Positions 18,579 through 27,664 of a stretch of 64,000 bases of DNA are shown here, piece by piece. Origin of the DNA: Chitinophaga pinensis (GTDB taxonomy: Bacteria; Bacteroidota; Bacteroidia; Chitinophagales; CAMDFR01); the NCBI GenBank assembly GCA_945897725.1, contig CAMDFR010000003.1:88059-152058 (forward strand). The letters run 5' to 3'. The notes under the pieces are model-generated. The model worked only from the letters and a program-made list of their open reading frames with translations, was not told the DNA's origin and searched no databases. Made by a program: the position numbers and the translations under genes. The stretch's first letter is position 1, and each line of letters opens with the position of its first letter.

Positions 18579-19627
18579 AAAAAAACCGATGGATGTACCT
18601 TTTAGCTGGTTTATTGATTGCCATTGCACTCGTTCTGATTTGCATTCCATACATCAAAAACTTACAGGAGAGTGACAAAGCATTTGCTATCAAAAATATT
18701 GAAAAAGTAAATAGAATCTTATTAATCAATAACTCTGGAGATACCGCGGATCTTACCTTAGATAAGAATGTTTGGCATGTCAACCACAAATTTAAAGTAA
18801 AGGCTTTTGCCATTAAAAACCTGCTAGAGACGATACAATATGTGAAAGTAGATTATCCTGTTTCTAAGGCTGGTCACAACAACGTGCTTAAAGATTTGAT
18901 GCAAAACAATACTAGGGTAGCTATTTTTACTGGTGACAGTGAGCCCGAAAAAGTGTATTATGTTGGTGGACCAAACGTAACAAACACCGGCACATTTATG
19001 ATTATGGAACTTGCTGGTGAAATGGCGAAAAGACCATATGTAACATCTATTATAGGAGGCGCTGGATATCTGACAGGCAACTATACTGCAAAAGCGGATG
19101 ATTGGAGAAGCAACCAAATATTTTCGTACCCATCCAAGGATATAAAAAGCATAAAAATAGAATATCCATTAAAACCAGAAGGCTCATTTGAAATCGACAA
19201 CACTGACCCAGAAAAACCAAGCATTAGACCACTGCTTAATACGATGAGTATCGATATTCCTGCAGACAATAAAAGGCTTAAAGAGTATATCAGTTATTTT
19301 AATGAAGGCTATGCAGAAAACTATATTAGCTACTATCAAAACATCGACACAATTTTGATGACAACAGCATATTGCAATATAACGATAGTAGATAATAAAG
19401 GTGATAAAAACTTACTTCGTATTTACCATAAGCCTATCAGTGAAAGATCTAAGCAACAGTTCGATGAACAAGGCAACCCAATGGAATATGATATGGATAA
19501 ATTTATTGGGGCCATCAATAATGATAAGGAGTTCGTACTTATACAATTTTATTCTTTCGGAAAATTTTTCAAGAAGTATATGCAGTTTTTTGGCCAAGCA
19601 ACATCTGTTTCTAAGAAATCAAAATAA
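18575..19627 (+). CDS. DUF4340-like membrane-anchored protein downstream of gldG
   Basis: The 350-residue protein starts with a basic stretch and one membrane segment (about residues 7-25, LLAGLLIAIALVLICIPYI), then a periplasmic domain with the DUF4340 pattern (RILLINNSGDTADLTLDKN...W, KAFAIKNLLETI, and a central WRSNQIFSY). DUF4340 proteins often follow GldG or related ABC auxiliary genes, so a role in the same envelope complex is inferred. The start overlaps gldG by four bases. It ends eight bases from the convergent WYL gene, with no terminator between. Confidence 0.88.
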   Translation: MKKNRWMYLLAGLLIAIALVLICIPYIKNLQESDKAFAIKNIEKVNRILLINNSGDTADLTLDKNVWHVNHKFKVKAFAIKNLLETIQYVKVDYPVSKAGHNNVLKDLMQNNTRVAIFTGDSEPEKVYYVGGPNVTNTGTFMIMELAGEMAKRPYVTSIIGGAGYLTGNYTAKADDWRSNQIFSYPSKDIKSIKIEYPLKPEGSFEIDNTDPEKPSIRPLLNTMSIDIPADNKRLKEYISYFNEGYAENYISYYQNIDTILMTTAYCNITIVDNKGDKNLLRIYHKPISERSKQQFDEQGNPMEYDMDKFIGAINNDKEFVLIQFYSFGKFFKKYMQFFGQATSVSKKSK

Positions 19628-19635
19628 GCGCATCC

Positions 19636-20643
19636 TTATTTATATTGACCAAGAGTTTGGCTAAGATTTTTTTGAATTTGCTTTACCAAAACTGCTGGTT
19701 GCAGCACCTTTACATTTGCGCCCATACCAAGTATGTCTTGAATTAATTCAGGTGTAATACCAAGCTCTAACGAAATCCTAATCTCATTCTCATCATCAAT
19801 AAGTGTTTTTTGCGTTTCGTGCAAAGGTTGATTCAAAATATATTGACCATAGCTAGTGTTAAAGGTCAAGTGTATGACTTCTGGCTTTCCTTCAAAGGTT
19901 GTGATACCATAAGCGTGTTTAAAATAAATCTGATGATCAAAATCATGGCTGTATCTAAATTTATCTTTTGTGATTTTAAGCTTGCTAATTCGATCCAGAC
20001 CGTATGTAGAAATCAAGTTTTTTCTGTCAGTTAAACCAATAAGATACCAGCGATTTCTATATTCTTTTAACAAATAGGGGTGCACCAGCAACTCCTTCTC
20101 TTGGGTACTATTGTATTTTTGATATACAAAAGAAACCACCTCGTGTTCTTTAATTGCTGATAGCAAAAGAGACAACCATTCGCTGCCTTTAAAGAATGGA
20201 ACTTTTTCGAGTTGAATAATATTCTGAATTTCTGCCTCCTTGAAAATATCTTTGATTGAAATCGTGTTCAAAATTTTATCCACTGCGTCATCGAATTGAG
20301 AAAAAATACCCACTCCTTTGTATTGATGCAATACAGATGTTGCGAATTCTATCGCCTGAATATCTTTGTCGCTGAGCGATACCGAAGCGATGGTAAAATT
20401 AGGATCCGTATAATGGTATCCACCTTCTTTTCTCGAAAACTTTATTGGTGCATTATACCCTAATGCTTCGTCTTCCTTCATTGCCTTGACATCTCCAATG
20501 ATAGTCCTTAACGAAAAAGTTTTTCCAAGCTTTTCCTCAAAAACATCCATCAAATCTTGGGAATTTGGAAAGGGATTACGTTTGTTGCGCAAGCACAAAT
20601 CAATCAATCGATATCTTATAAAGGCTTCTTTGTTAACAGGCAT
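19636..20643 (-). CDS. WYL-domain transcriptional regulator
   Basis: The 335-residue protein has an N-terminal DNA-binding region (about 1-70) with the layout seen in WYL regulators of Bacteroidota. The central WYL domain (about 165-240) contains HPYLLKEYRNRWYLIGL, and a WCX-like C-terminal extension follows (about 250-330). WYL proteins sense nucleic acids or nucleotides and often control DNA-damage or defence genes. No defence gene is nearby, so the target is unknown. A TAnnTTTG element lies 25 bases before the ATG. Confidence 0.9.
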   Translation of the reverse strand: MPVNKEAFIRYRLIDLCLRNKRNPFPNSQDLMDVFEEKLGKTFSLRTIIGDVKAMKEDEALGYNAPIKFSRKEGGYHYTDPNFTIASVSLSDKDIQAIEFATSVLHQYKGVGIFSQFDDAVDKILNTISIKDIFKEAEIQNIIQLEKVPFFKGSEWLSLLLSAIKEHEVVSFVYQKYNSTQEKELLVHPYLLKEYRNRWYLIGLTDRKNLISTYGLDRISKLKITKDKFRYSHDFDHQIYFKHAYGITTFEGKPEVIHLTFNTSYGQYILNQPLHETQKTLIDDENEIRISLELGITPELIQDILGMGANVKVLQPAVLVKQIQKNLSQTLGQYK

Positions 20644-20667
20644 TTTTCTCTGATTCGTTAATTATTC

Positions 20668-20675
20668 CAAAAATA
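20668..20675 (-). promoter_or_regulatory. -7 element of the WYL regulator gene
   Basis: TATTTTTG on the minus strand matches TAnnTTTG, 25 bases before the ATG. Confidence 0.4.
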
Positions 20676-20807
20676 AGGCAATCTGCTATTAAAATAGCTT
20701 TCTCAGTCAGCGAAGATGCGAACAAATAGCTTAAAATGCTATAATATTGCAAGAAGGACAAAATAAATATCCTTACCAATAAAAATATACCTCAGAATAA
20801 ATAAAAA

Positions 20808-21542
20808 ATGAAGCAACTACAATCTTTAATAATCATCCTTCTGTTGAGTTCTATATCTTATGCACAGAGCACAGATTCCTCTAGAGTCTTAACGCCTAGC
20901 ATTCAAAAGGCAAAAACATACCTGAATAAGAAACAGGATAGAATTGTGGTGAATTTTAACTTTGACAACTGGTTTCATCAGGAAACAGGTGGATTGGTTA
21001 CTAAATGGTATTCTAGAGGTCTAGATATCTATTTCATGTATGATATGCCAATTAAAAAATCTGCAGTCAGTTTCGCACCAGGTATCGGTTTTAGCACCTC
21101 TAATATTTATCATAATTCTCAACTAAGAGTGGATAGCGCAGGAGTGGCGAGTTTCGTTCCTTTTAGCAATTATACGGCTAATTTTAAGTTAGTTAAGTTC
21201 ACTACCAATTATATAGATATTCCATTAGAACTAAGATTTAGGACTAAACCGATGGGAGGAGATATGAGATTTAAGGTGGGTATTGGATTTAAATTAGGAA
21301 TCAAAATAGATGCCTATACAAAAGAAAGGAGAAATGATTTAAGTGCTGATGCTGCTTATCAAAAAATACTTACGAAAGGATTTAAAAATCAAGTGAATCT
21401 GTTCCGTGCTGGTCCAACGTTCAGATTAGGATATGGCCCAATAAACTTAAACATGTTCTTAAATCTTATTTCCGTTTTCAAAAAAGGAAAGGGACCAGAT
21501 GTAATGCCATTTAGTGCTGGTATCTCTATTAATGGACTTTAA
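20808..21542 (+). CDS. Outer-membrane beta-barrel protein
   Basis: The 244-residue protein has a signal peptide (residues 1-19, ending in SYAQ) and then alternating amphipathic strands (for example YSRGLDIYFMYDMPI, YIDIPLELRFRTK, FKVGIGFKLGIKIDAY), as in the PorT-like/OMP_b-brl family of Bacteroidota. It ends with a strand-like segment rather than a type IX domain. Function is unknown. It is monocistronic, with a strong hairpin terminator 20 bases after its stop codon. Confidence 0.85.
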   Translation: MKQLQSLIIILLLSSISYAQSTDSSRVLTPSIQKAKTYLNKKQDRIVVNFNFDNWFHQETGGLVTKWYSRGLDIYFMYDMPIKKSAVSFAPGIGFSTSNIYHNSQLRVDSAGVASFVPFSNYTANFKLVKFTTNYIDIPLELRFRTKPMGGDMRFKVGIGFKLGIKIDAYTKERRNDLSADAAYQKILTKGFKNQVNLFRAGPTFRLGYGPINLNMFLNLISVFKKGKGPDVMPFSAGISINGL

Positions 21543-21561
21543 CGTTTAATAAACATCAAAT

Positions 21562-21590
21562 AAGAAAGGCTCCCATAGGGAGCCTTTCTT
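21562..21590. terminator. Bidirectional intrinsic terminator after the barrel gene
   Basis: Perfect 13-base arms (AAGAAAGGCTCCC and GGGAGCCTTTCTT) flank the 3-base loop ATA. On the plus strand the descending arm ends in CTTTCTTATTT, which fits termination of the barrel gene. Confidence 0.85.
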
Positions 21591-21745
21591 ATTTGTAAAA
21601 CACCATTTCAGAATGTATCGAAGGCTTGACATCTTTAAATTTCTACATGCCGAACTCTATAGATGATAAGAATCTAGATGATGCCATTGGATTTGATAGA
21701 AGTAGCGCCGGAAGAACTGTAGAATAGTTTTGGACTTAAAACAAA

Positions 21746-21771
21746 CTAGGCGTCTCTTACGAAACGCCTAG
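21746..21771 (-). terminator. Intrinsic terminator of nadE
   Basis: CTAGGCGT and ACGCCTAG pair around a 10-base loop and are followed on the minus strand by TTTGTTTT. It lies about 146 bases beyond the nadE stop codon. Confidence 0.75.
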
Positions 21772-21916
21772 CTGCTTACCTAAAACCCTTACACGAAAAT
21801 CGTCAATTATTCATTGACAGTACAAATGTATAGAGAAATTCGAATTTTCCAAATTCCATATACCATATATTTTGTTAAAATAATCTAATGAATTATACTT
21901 GAATATCTTTCCTTCC

Positions 21917-23560
21917 TTAGGATAAATATTTAGCTACAATGGGCATTCTTCGACCCACCCCAAAGGCACAAGGCGAGACACGAAGCACTGGAGGCATTTG
22001 ATGTCTTTTCCATTCCGATGTATTAACCATCTTTAATATTCGATCTACCAAAGCGCCTTCAATATTCAATGCCTTCAAATCGTTCGGTCCCATCCTTTTT
22101 TCAATATATTGATACAAAATTTTATCAAGCACATCATAGTCAGGTAGTGAATCTGCATCTTTCTGATTTGGTCTTAATTCCGCAGATGGGGCTTTGGTGA
22201 GAATATTAGTTGGAATGATTTCTTTCAATCTATTAATGTATTCACAGATTTTATACACCTCTGTTTTATACACATCTCCTAAAACAGCAAGCCCGCCACA
22301 CATGTCTCCATATAAGGTACCATAACCTACTGCTGCTTCGCTTTTATTGGTTGTGTTCAATAAAATATACCCAAACTTATTACTCATTGCCATCAAGACG
22401 ATGGCTCTGCATCTCGCCTGAATATTTTCTTCTGCTACATTGAACTCTTTACCTTCAAATTGTGGTTGAAGCATTGATTCGAAAGCCTCAAATGCTTCTT
22501 TAATAGGGGTTACCTGATGAGGCGATTGTAAATTTTTTACCAATGCCAAGGAATCACTAATGGAATGATCTGAAGAAAACTGTGAAGGGAGCAGCACACT
22601 TAGCACATTTTCTTTCCCTAGTGCTTCCACGGCTAAACATAAGACCAGCGCAGAATCTACTCCTCCTGATAATCCAAGTATGGCCTTTTTAAATCCCATT
22701 TTATTAAAATAATCCTTGATACCAGCCACTAAGGCATCATGCATTAATTGGTATTTCATTTCATCATAATCGGGCAAATCAATTGGCTGTAGTTTTTCTG
22801 TATCAAACGTTTGGATGGCCTCTTGAAAATGAGCTAAGAGAGCGCAACAGTTGCCCTTCTCATTATATACCATAGAGCCACCATCGAAAATTAATTCAGT
22901 TTGGGCTCCTACATTATTACAATAAAAAATAGGAAGGTGATAGGTGATCGCATTGTGTTTTAAGGTTTCTTGTCGCAAAGTAGGATGCGCATAATTGAAA
23001 GGCGAGGCTGACAAATTCAGCATTACATCAGGTTTCAACTCCTTTAGTTTATCCATAGGTGCAAAGGGATAGAGCGGATTATTATCACCAATAGCCGTGT
23101 GATTCCAGATGTCTTCACATATGGTTACAGCGATTTTTTTTCCTTTATACTCTATACATTCAAAAATTGTATTGGGCTCAAAATATCGATATTCATCAAA
23201 TACGTCATACGTTGGCAATAATGTTTTGTGAAAAATTTTTACCACTTTTCCGTCTGCGATAAACCAAGCGGAATTATGTAAGTCTTTGCCTTCTACCTTT
23301 GGATTTCTACTGGGGCAACCTACCAGAATCGCAATCCCTTCAGTATGTTCGAGCAACTGGTTTACGGCCTTTTCACAGCGATCTACAAAGTCATTAAATT
23401 CTAAAAAATCACGTGGTGGATAGCCGCATACAGCCAGCTCACCAAATAAAATAATATCTGTTTTCTCGGTCTTACCAACAGAAATAGCTTCAATTATTTT
23501 CTTGATATTATATTCAAAGTTACCAATATGGTAGTTGAGCTGAGCGACGCTTATTTTCAT
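21917..23560 (-). CDS. nadE: Glutamine-dependent NAD+ synthetase
   Basis: The enzyme makes NAD+ from deamido-NAD, ATP and glutamine. The 547-residue protein has an N-terminal nitrilase-type glutaminase domain (about 1-260) with the triad Glu41, Lys112 and Cys148 (ICED), and a C-terminal synthetase domain with the pyrophosphatase loop SGGVDS (298-303). Both halves are complete, so it can use glutamine instead of needing free ammonia. A TAnnTTTG element lies 29 bases before the ATG. gldB lies nearby, an association also known in flavobacteria. Confidence 0.96.
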   Translation of the reverse strand: MKISVAQLNYHIGNFEYNIKKIIEAISVGKTEKTDIILFGELAVCGYPPRDFLEFNDFVDRCEKAVNQLLEHTEGIAILVGCPSRNPKVEGKDLHNSAWFIADGKVVKIFHKTLLPTYDVFDEYRYFEPNTIFECIEYKGKKIAVTICEDIWNHTAIGDNNPLYPFAPMDKLKELKPDVMLNLSASPFNYAHPTLRQETLKHNAITYHLPIFYCNNVGAQTELIFDGGSMVYNEKGNCCALLAHFQEAIQTFDTEKLQPIDLPDYDEMKYQLMHDALVAGIKDYFNKMGFKKAILGLSGGVDSALVLCLAVEALGKENVLSVLLPSQFSSDHSISDSLALVKNLQSPHQVTPIKEAFEAFESMLQPQFEGKEFNVAEENIQARCRAIVLMAMSNKFGYILLNTTNKSEAAVGYGTLYGDMCGGLAVLGDVYKTEVYKICEYINRLKEIIPTNILTKAPSAELRPNQKDADSLPDYDVLDKILYQYIEKRMGPNDLKALNIEGALVDRILKMVNTSEWKRHQMPPVLRVSPCAFGVGRRMPIVAKYLS

Positions 23561-23588
23561 AAAACATTTTAATTTATCGGCAGAAAAG

Positions 23589-23596
23589 CAAAGATA
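23589..23596 (-). promoter_or_regulatory. -7 element of nadE
   Basis: TATCTTTG on the minus strand matches TAnnTTTG, 29 bases before the nadE ATG. Confidence 0.45.
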
Positions 23597-23655
23597 CTAT
23601 ATCCATAACTTTGATGCATCACCTGAAGTAACCAAGCAAGAAGAGAAGAATATAC

Positions 23656-24387
23656 TTAGAACAATATTCCTATTCTAAAGGAAAAATAACTTAAGAACAC
23701 TTGATCATTCAGAAGTCCAGTAGGCTTGCCTTTATAGGCTTTTGATGTACTGTCCTTAATATGATTTAAAAAAGCATATTTAAAGATGACACCCGCAATG
23801 ACTGATGTTTTACCACTGATATTGTACTCTATTCCTGCCCCTACATGAGTGGCTAGGTCAAAAAAGTTTACCCTTGAACCATACACCTTTATCTGAGTTT
23901 TTAGAGAATCGTCAAAGTCATTGCTATAGTTTGCTCTTGCTGAAAGGAGCAACATTGGAGTGAGCCCTAATTCTCCATACGCTGTGATCTTTTTAAACTC
24001 ATTTGTTCTTAGTTTTAGTCCTAATGGTATCTCTAAAAATTGAGTAATATATTTGTGGTTTAGTGACTTTGGATTTCCCAAAGTATCGTTTAGATGGTAG
24101 ACAAGATTCACACCCAAATAATCAAAATAAATACCAGTACTAAAACCATAGTTGGTGGCAAAGTATCTGTCTATCTGCAATCCAGCCTGAAACCCTCCTC
24201 TCACACCTTTATTATCTGTTTGAACACCAGGCGCACGAGCAAAAGAAATAATAGGATTAAAATTAATACCAAGTCTTGTCTTGTCGCCCAAAAAACCATT
24301 AGACCCACTTCCAGCCAATAAGACTTCTGGCAGCAATGCTAGAAGCATTATTAAAAAAAGGATTTGTGTATAGTATTTGTTTTTCAT
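23656..24387 (-). CDS. PorT-family outer-membrane beta-barrel protein
   Basis: The 243-residue protein has a signal peptide (about residues 1-25, ending in VLLAGS) and an OMP_b-brl/PorT-like barrel. Typical strands are FQAGLQIDRYFATNYGFSTG, FLEIPLGLKLRTNEF and AYGELGLTPMLLLSAR. PorT itself is needed for type IX secretion in Porphyromonas, but many paralogues exist and I cannot say this is the orthologue. It lies 95 bases upstream of nadE, same strand, and is divergent from gldB. Confidence 0.85.
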   Translation of the reverse strand: MKNKYYTQILFLIMLLALLPEVLLAGSGSNGFLGDKTRLGINFNPIISFARAPGVQTDNKGVRGGFQAGLQIDRYFATNYGFSTGIYFDYLGVNLVYHLNDTLGNPKSLNHKYITQFLEIPLGLKLRTNEFKKITAYGELGLTPMLLLSARANYSNDFDDSLKTQIKVYGSRVNFFDLATHVGAGIEYNISGKTSVIAGVIFKYAFLNHIKDSTSKAYKGKPTGLLNDQVFLSYFSFRIGILF

Positions 24388-24460
24388 TATTATGAAAATT
24401 GAACAATAAAACTAATAAAATTTAAGTTAAACTTGTGATTAAATTCTTAATAAACATCGA

Positions 24461-25501
24461 ATGCCATTCAACAATAAAAATCTACCTCACTCCCTAATAC
24501 TTGTTTTTTTATTCATTCTCATCCTTAGTGCTTGTAATTGCGGAAAAGAGAAGAAAAAACCTAATGTAAGCGACATTAAAATTGAGCTAACCACTTATCG
24601 TTTTGATAGAGAATTTCAACATTTAGACACAACAAAAATGCAAGCAAGCATGATGATGTTGGAGAAAAAATACGACATATACTATGATGTTTATGTTCAT
24701 GACATCATGAAATTTGGCTATCGCAGGGATAGTTCTAACTTCCTAGCAGAAAACATTAAAGGATATTTAAGAAATCGCGACATGAAGGATTTGTATGACA
24801 CTGTTCAGCAACGTTTCCCGAACTTGGCCCCCTTTGAAACGGAGTTAAAAAAATCCTTTCAATTTGCAAAATATTATGCACCACATGTTAAATTGCCTAG
24901 CAAATTAGTGACTTGTATTGGTGGTTTAAACATGGGAGCCTTTACCATAGACACAGACTATGTTAGTGTTGGACTTGATTTGTTTTTAGGGGACCAATAT
25001 GTGCATTATGATGTTTTCCCTCAGTACATTTCGGCTAAGTTTATAAAAGAGCTAATGCTACCAAACACCATGAAAGCTATCTACAACAATAACTTTGGCA
25101 ACCCATACATGACGAGCGAAAATTTGATCAATACGATGATAGAGGTTGGCAAGCAACAATATTTTCTTGAGAAGGCATTACCAGATGTATCCTCAGAATA
25201 TCTATTTGCTTATTCTTCCGATCAATTAAAATGGTGTGAGGCCAGTGAGAAATCAATTTGGAAATATCTTGCCGACAAGGATGATTTTTATAAAGAAAGA
25301 GATGAAGACATAAGGCATTACATCGGAGAACAGCCTTCTACTCCCGGAATGCCTCCTGAAAGTCCAGGTAATATTGGTGCTTGGGTCGGTTATAAAATAG
25401 TGAGTGCCTATATGGAAAGTATGAATAACCAACCAAGTATGGAACAGTTGATTAAAACGAATCCGAAAGAAATTTTAGCGAAAAGCAAGTACAAGCCATA
25501 A
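24461..25501 (+). CDS. gldB: Gliding motility lipoprotein GldB
   Basis: The 346-residue protein has a lipoprotein signal (residues 1-25) with lipobox LSAC, so Cys25 should be lipidated. The mature part matches the GldB pattern: YRFDREF near the start, a DIYYDVYVHDIMKFG region, GGLNMGAFTIDTDYVSVGLDLFLG in the middle (its key part is the YVSVGLD segment), and GAWVGYKIVSAYM near the end. GldB is a cell-envelope lipoprotein essential for gliding in F. johnsoniae. The usual partner gldC does not follow; the next gene is convergent apaG. Confidence 0.9.
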   Translation: MPFNNKNLPHSLILVFLFILILSACNCGKEKKKPNVSDIKIELTTYRFDREFQHLDTTKMQASMMMLEKKYDIYYDVYVHDIMKFGYRRDSSNFLAENIKGYLRNRDMKDLYDTVQQRFPNLAPFETELKKSFQFAKYYAPHVKLPSKLVTCIGGLNMGAFTIDTDYVSVGLDLFLGDQYVHYDVFPQYISAKFIKELMLPNTMKAIYNNNFGNPYMTSENLINTMIEVGKQQYFLEKALPDVSSEYLFAYSSDQLKWCEASEKSIWKYLADKDDFYKERDEDIRHYIGEQPSTPGMPPESPGNIGAWVGYKIVSAYMESMNNQPSMEQLIKTNPKEILAKSKYKP

Positions 25502-25531
25502 TATAGTTAGGTTAGATACTATGAAGCTCAG

Positions 25532-25918
25532 TTAATTCATTTTCTCGATGGTAGATAATACAAACTTAGGGATCTCTACATTAAATTTTTCGCCAGTAGA
25601 GCAGTTTTCAAATACATAATATCCGTGCATCGCGCCAAAATCGCTTTTTAGGTTAGAGCCTGAAACATACTGATAACGAGCGCCTGGATGAATCACAGGC
25701 TGAGAACCTACAACACCTTCTCCTTCTACTTCACTTTTTTCTCCTATTGAATCAAAAACATACCAATGTCTACTCATCAGCTGAACAGGAAACTCATTAT
25801 GATTTTCCAAGGTGATTCTGTAGGCGAAAATAAACCGGCCGTTAGCAGGATCACTAATCTTTTCCTGATAACCCATTTCTACAATGACACGTAGGCCTAG
25901 CGTAATTTTTGTTAACAT
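25532..25918 (-). CDS. apaG: ApaG-domain protein
   Basis: The 128-residue protein is a single ApaG immunoglobulin-like domain with the conserved VEGEGVVGSQPVIHPGARY and GAMHGYY motifs and the usual length. ApaG is linked to Co2+/Mg2+ efflux phenotypes in Salmonella, but its biochemistry is unclear. It is the last gene of a minus-strand run after yicC and gmk, 40 bases from gmk. Confidence 0.94.
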   Translation of the reverse strand: MLTKITLGLRVIVEMGYQEKISDPANGRFIFAYRITLENHNEFPVQLMSRHWYVFDSIGEKSEVEGEGVVGSQPVIHPGARYQYVSGSNLKSDFGAMHGYYVFENCSTGEKFNVEIPKFVLSTIEKMN

Positions 25919-25958
25919 CTTATAGTAAAAATAAAAACTATTGAATTGAAAAGCAAAT

Positions 25959-26567
25959 TTATTTTAAAAATGCCACAACCAAATCATAGGCTTCTTTACA
26001 AGCCCTTTCTAGGTCATCATTAAGCACTGTTTTGTCAAACTTATCCATATAGGTTAATTCTGAAGCGGCCTTAGCTATCCTTTTCTTCAAACTTGCTTCG
26101 CTCTCCGTATTGCGCCGTGTGAGCCGTTCCACCAAAATATCAAGAGAAGGAGGCTGAATAAAAATAGTGAGTGCCTGCTCTTTAAACTGTCTTTTTAAGT
26201 TTATAGCCCCAAGCACATCTATATCGAACAAAACAATTCTTTCGTCTTTCCAAAGCCTTTGTAGCTCGCTTTTTAATGTACCATAGAAGCTACCTTCATA
26301 AACCTCTTCAAACTCTACAAACGCATCATTGGCAATTTTATCTTCGAATGCTTCCTTGCCAATGAAGTAATAATCTACGCCATCTACTTCGCCGCTTCTA
26401 CGTTCTCTTGTGCAGGCAGACACTGAAAAGCTCAGTGGCAAATCAGATGCCAACAAACGCTTTACAATAGTTGTTTTACCTGCTCCTGATGGTGCTGTAA
26501 CGATTACTAAGCGACCTTTTAAGTCTGTACTATTTATCTTTTCAATCATATATTTTTTCCTATCCAC
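25959..26567 (-). CDS. gmk: Guanylate kinase
   Basis: The enzyme converts GMP to GDP with ATP. The 202-residue protein has the P-loop APSGAGKTT near residue 27, the GMP-binding region SACTRERRSGEVDGVDY, and the lid/RRxxE region RLTRRNTESEASLKKR. A second Met seven codons in (26549) is an equally likely start. It follows yicC after 67 bases; the yicC-gmk pairing is common in bacteria. Confidence 0.96.
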   Translation of the reverse strand: MDRKKYMIEKINSTDLKGRLVIVTAPSGAGKTTIVKRLLASDLPLSFSVSACTRERRSGEVDGVDYYFIGKEAFEDKIANDAFVEFEEVYEGSFYGTLKSELQRLWKDERIVLFDIDVLGAINLKRQFKEQALTIFIQPPSLDILVERLTRRNTESEASLKKRIAKAASELTYMDKFDKTVLNDDLERACKEAYDLVVAFLK

Positions 26568-26634
26568 TATAAATGAAGCTTTCTAATCATCCTACTAGAA
26601 AGATGCTGTTGAAGTGTAAATGCAACCTATAGTA

Positions 26635-27510
26635 TTACAATACATTGTTTAATTGTTCCTTGATTTTTTCTAGTTCGTCCTTCATTTGCACAACCATTTT
26701 TTGCAAATCTTTATCATTCGCTTTGGAGCCTATGGTATTAATTTCTCTACCCATTTCTTGAGAAACGAAGGCCAATTTTCTGCCCTTCAATCCAATATTC
26801 TCCTCTAAAATATCAAAGAAATATTTACAGTGCGATTTTAAGCGCACCACTTCTTCTGTTATGTCTAATTTTTCTAAATAGTAAATCATCTCCTGCTCTA
26901 GTCGATTGCTGTCTATACTTACGTTATTTTGAATGGCTTGAAGATTTTCTTTGAGATTGGTTCTAATCGTTTTGGTTCTTTGGGGTTCCTCTTTTTCAAT
27001 TTCAGATAGATTTTCCAGAATCAAATTTACCCTTGCCACCAACTCCTTCTCTAAGCCACTACCTTCTGTATGTCGAAACAATTTCATTTCTTCCAATGCT
27101 TGATTAAGCAAGTCAAAGATTTCTGCCTTCACCTCTTCTGCCTTTGTCTCCTGTGTGTTTTGTATAACACCTGGAAGTTTCAAAGCACTGTCCAACACAC
27201 CATCTTTGGAAGTATTTGTCTCTTCGCAAATGGCGTTCAGTTGTTTCAAATAGTTTTTGAGTAGGTTGGTGTTTACTGTATTGCTGATATCAGCTTGTGT
27301 TTCTTCAATAACAATACCCACATCGACTTTACCTCTCTCCAATGCATTATTGATATGATTGCGCCAAACAAATTCGTATTGTCTGTAAGCGGACGGAAAC
27401 TTCATATTTAACTCAAGTCCTTTACTATTTAGTGAGCGCATCTCCACTGTAATATTTCGGCCTTCTTTCATCAAAGATGATTTGCCGTAGCCTGTCATGG
27501 AATATATCAT
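26635..27510 (-). CDS. YicC-family endoribonuclease-like protein
   Basis: The 291-residue protein starts MIYSMTGYGKS, the invariant N-terminus of the family. It has the YicC-like N-terminal domain (about 1-155) and the DUF1732 C-terminal domain with DSNRLEQEMIYYLEK, DITEEVVRLKSH and FVSQEMGREINTIGSKAND. E. coli YicC has been described as a stress-linked ribonuclease. A terminator-like hairpin with seven U residues lies 17 bases before the start codon. Confidence 0.94.
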   Translation of the reverse strand: MIYSMTGYGKSSLMKEGRNITVEMRSLNSKGLELNMKFPSAYRQYEFVWRNHINNALERGKVDVGIVIEETQADISNTVNTNLLKNYLKQLNAICEETNTSKDGVLDSALKLPGVIQNTQETKAEEVKAEIFDLLNQALEEMKLFRHTEGSGLEKELVARVNLILENLSEIEKEEPQRTKTIRTNLKENLQAIQNNVSIDSNRLEQEMIYYLEKLDITEEVVRLKSHCKYFFDILEENIGLKGRKLAFVSQEMGREINTIGSKANDKDLQKMVVQMKDELEKIKEQLNNVL

Positions 27511-27527
27511 GTTATTGGTTTATGTAG

Positions 27528-27559
27528 AAAAAAAGTGATTGACTGCTTTCACCAATCAC
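27528..27559 (-). terminator. Terminator-like hairpin in the yicC leader
   Basis: GTGATTG and CAATCAC (27535-27541 and 27553-27559) pair around an 11-base loop. On the minus strand a run of seven T (27528-27534) follows, and the yicC ATG is 17 bases further on. It could be a second, back-up terminator for htpG or an attenuator of yicC. Confidence 0.6.
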
Positions 27560-27600
27560 CTACAAAATAAAGGCTTTTTTTTGAATGAGCACCAAAAAAC

Positions 27601-27628
27601 AAAGCTCTTGGGACTTCCCAAGAGCTTT
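27601..27628 (-). terminator. Intrinsic terminator of htpG
   Basis: AAAGCTCTTGGGA and TCCCAAGAGCTTT form a nearly perfect 13-base stem with a minimal loop. On the minus strand the stem is followed by GTTTTTTGG. It lies 37 bases beyond the htpG stop codon. Confidence 0.85.
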
Positions 27629-27664
27629 CATTAATATGATTTTATTAAAACAGCAGAGCCAAAA

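Larger units (their letters stand above)
21543..21916. other. Intergenic region between the barrel gene and nadE
   Basis: This 374-base gap holds two intrinsic terminators (21562-21590 and 21746-21771). Between them is a 26-codon open frame (21647-21727) starting MPNSIDDKNL; it has no recognisable start context or homologue that I know, and I do not call it a gene. The stretch 21772-21916 shows nothing. Confidence 0.6.

Noticed and set aside
21647..21727. A 26-codon open frame between two terminators
   Set aside because: No promoter, start context or homology signal; chance frames of this size are common.
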